Origin: Eudorina sp. 2006-703-Eu-15
Taxonomy: Eukaryota; Chlorophyta; Chlorophyceae; Chlamydomonadales; Volvocaceae
Length of the DNA: 64,000 bases
Reading direction: 5' to 3'
Assembly: GCA_003117195.1 (NCBI GenBank)
Contig: BDSI01000178.1
Coordinates: 124,001 to 188,000 of the forward strand
The notes under the pieces were generated by a model that ran no database searches, was not told the DNA's origin, and was given only the letters and a program-made list of their open reading frames with translations. The stretch's first letter is position 1; each line of letters begins with the position of its first letter. Both the position numbers and the translations under genes were made by a program. Below are positions 59,492-64,000 of this stretch, in pieces.

Positions 59492-59875
59492 TTTTTTTTT
59501 TTCTGAAGGAACCAGGACTCGGGACGGGGTGCCTTTCTTTTATGTTGTCTGGCGGTCCTCTGATGCTGCCACTACTCCACGAGCGGCTAGCGGGTCGGGC
59601 TTCTGGGCGTCTCCACAGGCCAGCTGGATGACTTAGGTTAGGTGAGAGTCTTGTAAACCTCCAGACGGGACAGGGACGGGTGGGCACCCTCCTTCTCGTC
59701 ACACCCCTGACAACTTGCCAGTGGCTGGGGTCGATCCCAGGACCTCCCGGGGGGAATTGCGAGGTTTCCCTGTTGCCAGCCAAAGCGCCTCATTGTCACC
59801 TTCTGGGGGTGCTGGTAAGTTCGTATCGTCCCCGGTAGGACTTGAACCCGGGTCACCCGGGCCAAATGTTGTGCC
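59492..59875 (-). mobile_element. SINE with B box, inserted in a LINE fragment
   Basis: Minus strand: starts GGCACAACATTTGGCCCGGG at 59875, has a perfect pol III B-box-like GGGTTCAAGTCC at 59849-59838, and ends CTTCAG plus a ~13-base A tail at 59492. Its tail interrupts the plus LINE frame, and its head directly touches the poly(A) of the next LINE copy. A plain A box was not found at the normal distance, so the head may be partial. Confidence 0.75.
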
Positions 59876-60876
59876 TTTTTTTTTCTGAGAGGGACGTTAC
59901 AAGGACAAAGGGACGGAAGCAGACCAAGCAGCAAGCCGGGAAGAAGGCCAGACGGCAAGCAAAGACCACCACACCGCAACCGAGCCCCAGAGGCACCAAC
60001 CAGAAGGAAAGGGAACCAAGCAACGCCAACCTCACAGACAGGACGGGGACAGGGACAGGGCGGCAGAGGGAGAGAAAAGCTCCCAAAGCGGCAAAACGGC
60101 ACAACAAGGCCGCACCTCCTACTCCAGGCCAACAGGCGAGACGGAAGGCCAAAGACGACCCACCCACCAACAAACAACAAAAGACAAAAAAAAGAAAAGA
60201 AAAACAGCTACAAAACCAGAACACAGCAACGAGGCAAACACTACCCAAAGAAGCAGGGCAACACCCAACTGCAGCAGCCACAGAAGACACAAAGCAAACA
60301 AACGGAAGCAACAACCTGCCCACCGAAGGGCCCAACCGCCCAACCGAAGGAACCCAACCCCCCACCCCCCAAAAACAGACCCCCCAGGCTCGCACGAACC
60401 CAAAAGCAACGAGGTGCCGCCCAAGGCACAGGAGGCCAGGGCACGAGCACACCAAGGCGCCAAGCACGTCACGGCCGAGCCCGGGTGCCGCTCGGTAGGG
60501 TCTCGAGCACGAGCACACCGCAGGGCCGCACAACAGGGCGCCGCTCCACCAGCCACGCCAACAGACGCCGGCCCGGCAGAGCACGAGCACGCCACGAGCA
60601 AGGGAAACGTCTAGGGCTGGCACCCTGCGGGGCGCAGCAAGCAGGCACACCCCTCCCTCGCCAACCCAACCCTGGAGGCCCTCACCCCTACAACACTGGC
60701 CCCCCTAGACCCCAGCACCCTCGAGGCCCCCCCACAAAGCCGAACTGAAACCCCCTTTCACTACTGCCCTACACAAACCGGAAACTGCTCACACAACAAA
60801 CCCCCCTGAGCTGGGCTGAGCTGATGTAGCTGTAGCTGCGAGCTGAAACTAATCTGACATTACTGCGGCGTCGGCC
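59876..60876 (-). mobile_element. LINE 3' UTR copy 1 (5'-truncated insertion)
   Basis: About 1.0 kb on the minus strand from the end of the LINE reading frame (GTAATGTCAGATTAG) to TGTAACGTCCCTCTCAG and poly(A) at 59876-59884. It is nearly identical to 60877-61895 except for a ~50-bp deletion. Long frames on both strands have no stop before the A tail and look non-coding. Confidence 0.85.
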
Positions 60877-63800
60877 TTTTTTTTTTTTTTTTTCTGAGAG
60901 GGACGTTACAAGGACAAAGGGACGGAAGCAGACCAAGCAGCAAGCCGGGAAGAAGGCCAGACGGCAAGCAAAGACCACCACACCGCAACCGAGCCCCAGA
61001 GGCACCAACCAGAAGGAAAGGGAACCAAGCAACGCCAACCTCACAGACAGGACGGGGACAGGGACAGGGCGGCAGAGGGAGAGAAAAGCTCCCAAAGCGG
61101 CAAAACGGCACAACAAGGCCGCACCTCCTACTCCAGGCCACCAGGCGAGACGGAAGGCCAAAGACGACCCACCCACCAACAAACAACAAAAGACAAAAAA
61201 AAAGAAAAGAAAAACAGCTACAAAACCAGAACACAGCAACGAGGCAAACACTACCCAAAGAAGCAGGGCAACACCCAACTGCAGCAGCCACAGAAGACAC
61301 AAAGCAAACAAACGGAAGCAACAACCTGCAGCAGCCCCAGGGAACACCGGAACTCCCAACAGAAGGAGACACACCAGACCGCCCAACCGAAGGAACCCAA
61401 ACCCCCCACCCCCAAAAACAGACCCCCCAGGCTCGCACGAACCCAAAAGCAACGAGGTGCCGCCCAAGGCACAGGAGGCCAGGGCACGAGCACACCAAGG
61501 CGCCAAGCACGTCACGGCCGAACCCGGGTGCCGCTCGGTAGGGTCTCGAGCACGAGCACACCGCAGGGCCGCACAACAGGGCGCCGCTCCACCAGCCACG
61601 CCAACAGACGCCGGCCCGGCAGAGCACGAGCACGCCACGAGCAAGGGAAACGTCTAGGGTTGGTACCCTGCGGGGCGCAGCAAGCAGGCACACCCCTCCC
61701 TCGCCAACCCAACCCTGGAGGCCCTCACCCCTACAACACTGGCCCCCCTAGACCCCAGCACCCTCGAGGCCCCCACACAAAGCCGAACTGAAACCCCCTT
61801 TCACTACTGCCCTACACAAACCGGAAACGGCTCACACAACAAAACCCCCCTGAGCTGGGCTGAGCTGATGCTGTAGCTGTAGCTGCGAGCTGAAACTAAT
61901 CTGACATTACTGTGGCGGCAGCCTGTGGGGCTGGCACAGGGTGGGCCAGGGACAGCTGGACCCGCAGCCTGGGCGCCTGCCCTTCGGCACGCTCGACAGA
62001 GCACAGGACACCTTCATGCGCCCACGAGGCTTCGAAGGCGTCCAGCGGAGCTGTCTTCAGCTGGGCGGTGATGTGTGAGAGTGGCAAGCCAGCCATGGTG
62101 TCGTCGGGCAACGCTGCCATCCGGAAATGCGCCCACATGAGCCGTTGGAGCTCGCTGACCACCTGGGTGACGACCGCTTCAGAGGGGCAGGGCTCGGTGT
62201 CAGCGGCTTGGTGGTGGCACCAGACGGCCCACAGCCAGGTGGCCCGAAGGGCGGTCCAGAGGGTTTGCAGGCCCGGGCTGGTTGGGTACTGGCCCCAGGC
62301 GGCGGCCCAGTCTCCCAGCAGCAGTTCAACGCTCATCATTGGGGGGCCGGGCCCCCCGGTGATGGCCCCCAGAGAGCCACCAGCCACTCACGAGCACCCT
62401 GGTACGCCGGGCAGGCCACAAAGATGTGGGTCAAGCTGTCCAGGCACGGTTCTGGCCGCCATCGCCGTGGCTGCTGCTGCTGTGGCTGCTGCTGTGGCTG
62501 CTGCTGTGGCTGTTGGCAGGGTGGGTGGCTGCAGGCGGCGCGGTCCGGCCGGCCTTTGGTTGCTAGGTACAGGCCGCACGGGAGCCGTGCATGGTGCAGC
62601 CGCCACACCAGGGCCTTGGCCCGGTTGCTGGCCGGGCTGTCCCACAGCCGCTGCCAGGTCTTGTGCTTCTGGGCCGCCGTGGGTGCACCCAAGCCCGGCG
62701 GGTCTGGCGGTTCAGGCGGGTCAGGTGGGTCTGGCAGGTCAGGTGGGTCCGGCGGGGCGGGTGGGTCCACGGGGGCCAGCTGATCTGGTAGGTCCGGCGG
62801 GCTCCCTTGCAGCGGCCCTGCGGGGTGGTGGTTGATGAAGGTAGATGGCCCAGCTGTCGAGGGGCCTGCCCCTGGGTCCCCCCGGCTGTGAGGACGCCGC
62901 TGAGTTGCTGGCAGCTGAGTGACACTGGCTGTGAACAGGGAGAGTGGGTTGCAACGTGGCCGCATCCAGGCTGCAGGCTGGACTGGGTGCATCCTGAACC
63001 AGCTGCTATGGCTGGGGGCCCGGTTGGCTGCATGCTGCCGTCTCCATTCCTCCTCCAGGACTGTGAGTGCACTGCGATTACCCGGGAGTGTAGGCCACGC
63101 AGCGGGCGTCAGGGGTCCTGGGCCACGGTCTCCCAAAGCCAGGCGTGCAGCTGTGAGACGGCGGCGGGTTTCGCAGACTGTGTAGTGTACCAGTGGCAGG
63201 GCGCCGTGGCCATGACTGAGGGGGTGGCACTGCACCTCGCTCCAGGGGCCCACAAGGCCAGCCGCTCAGCCGGTGGGGCAGCCTGGTACGCCAGCCGCTC
63301 CGCCAGGGACCAGAAGCGGCGCGGCTTTTTGCCTGGTAGGACACAGGCCGCCAGCCACGCTTCAGGGGCCGCTGCCCCGGCCGCTGTTGGTTCAGGGGTG
63401 ACGAGGCGGCCGCTGGGCAGGGCAGCCAGTAGAGCTCCGGACGGGCTGCGGACCCAGTTGCTGTCCAGTGACACTTGCCAATTTGCTGCTTCAGGAAGTT
63501 CTGCGGTCAGGAGGCCACCTGGCAGGAGCTGGTGCCAGTCTGGAGGCACGGCAGCCAGCACAGCCTGCAGTTGGGGGTCACACTGGGCCAGGGCTGGGGC
63601 TGCACGCAGGGCTGCCACGGTGCACGGTGCGTCGATGGGTCCGCCCTCAGGCATACCGGGGGGCTGGAATGGCTGTCCTGTCACTGGGTCCCGAAGGGCT
63701 GCATTGTAGTACAGCGGCTCATGCAGCAGCGCCCGCGCGTCAGTGCCCTCAGGGTAAGGCAGCCGGCAGGGCTGTGAGGCCCGGAAGGATGTCACCAGGC

Positions 63801-63919
63801 TGGCCAGGTACGGTGGCAGGTTTGCCGGTGGGTCCACCGTCCCATACACCCAACCCCAGCCGGCGGTCCCCCGGGGGGCCCAGTTAGCGAAGAGGGAGCG
63901 CATGATCAGCTTCCAGGGC
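60877..63919 (-). pseudogene. LINE 3' half: RT C-terminus, zinc domain, 3' UTR, poly(A)
   Basis: On the minus strand: a frame at 63903-63109 (the same protein as 59137-59490, then continuing through LAAVPPDWHQLLPGG), a frameshift near 63115, a frame at 63253-62336 with a Pro/Asp linker, a Gln run and a zinc-knuckle-like end (CSHPPC, later CLDSLTHIFVACPAYQGARE, the zf-RVT pattern), a second frameshift near 62345, and the final frame to the stop at 61896. A ~1.0-kb 3' UTR follows, ending TGTAA and a 17-base poly(A) at 60877-60893. The N-terminal endonuclease and catalytic RT are absent. Dead, but the least decayed copy here. Confidence 0.88.
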
Positions 63920-64000
63920 TGCCGGCCTGTGGGGCTGGCACAGGGTGGGCCAGGGACAGATGGACCCGCAGCCTGGGCGCCTGCCCTTCGGCACGCTCGA
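63920..64000 (-). mobile_element. LINE C-terminal fragment at the window edge
   Basis: It is nearly identical to 61919-62003 (the last coding bases of the LINE) and in the same orientation, but here it joins the RT region at 63919. It continues beyond the window. Confidence 0.8.

Noticed and set aside
59853..60650. 265-codon hydrophobic minus frame as a membrane protein
   Set aside because: It lies in the LINE 3' UTR and runs through the poly(A) tail; the same region is open on the other strand, so composition explains it.

Overview
The window looks like nuclear DNA of a volvocine green alga (the Chlamydomonas/Volvox/Gonium group). It is GC-rich, its genes have many introns of 250-1,500 bp with GT-AG borders, its proteins are rich in Ala/Gly/Pro runs, and candidate polyadenylation signals are TGTAA, the volvocine signal, rather than AATAAA. 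Gene content (polycystin channel, axonemal-dynein-light-chain-like protein) fits a ciliated alga. I cannot name the species. Exon chains below were built by hand from splice consensus and reading-frame phase; where every junction keeps phase I trust them strongly.

Layout. 0.9-15.0 kb (minus): a 16-exon gene for a ~1,473-residue protein with an Ax_dynein_light/p28-like segment, coiled coil and one EF-hand; one intron holds a ~1.3 kb 15-bp minisatellite. 16.35-20.9 kb (plus): 8-exon COP9 signalosome subunit 5, divergent from the first gene. 23.1-27.4 kb (plus): 7-exon R2R3-MYB factor with a very long Gly/Ala tail. 27.4-31.8 kb: no confident gene. 31.8-33.1 kb (minus): intronless SLC17/PHT4-like anion transporter. 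34.4-41.45 kb (plus): multi-exon RING protein whose C-terminal RING is of the plant RGLG type; just upstream an exon pair encodes a row of TQT motifs resembling LC8 (dynein light chain) binding sites, separated from the main frame by an in-frame stop. 43.0-45.5 kb: two head-to-head ends of one degenerate LINE family with CATT-repeat tails. 46.5-55.04 kb (plus): polycystin/TRPP channel gene with at least 16 exons, its 5' end unresolved. 55.0-64.0 kb: a repeat nest of LINE pieces, their ~1 kb 3' UTRs with poly(A) tails, tRNA-like SINEs and a ~500-bp MITE.

Together the unique genes are unrelated housekeeping, regulatory and transport functions, but two (the dynein-light-chain-like gene and the polycystin) are probably ciliary, and the TQT/RING locus may connect to dynein light chain. 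Everything right of 55.04 kb is mobile DNA, scrambled by nested insertion and by recombination between copies. No rRNA, convincing tRNA, CRISPR, plasmid or viral gene was seen.
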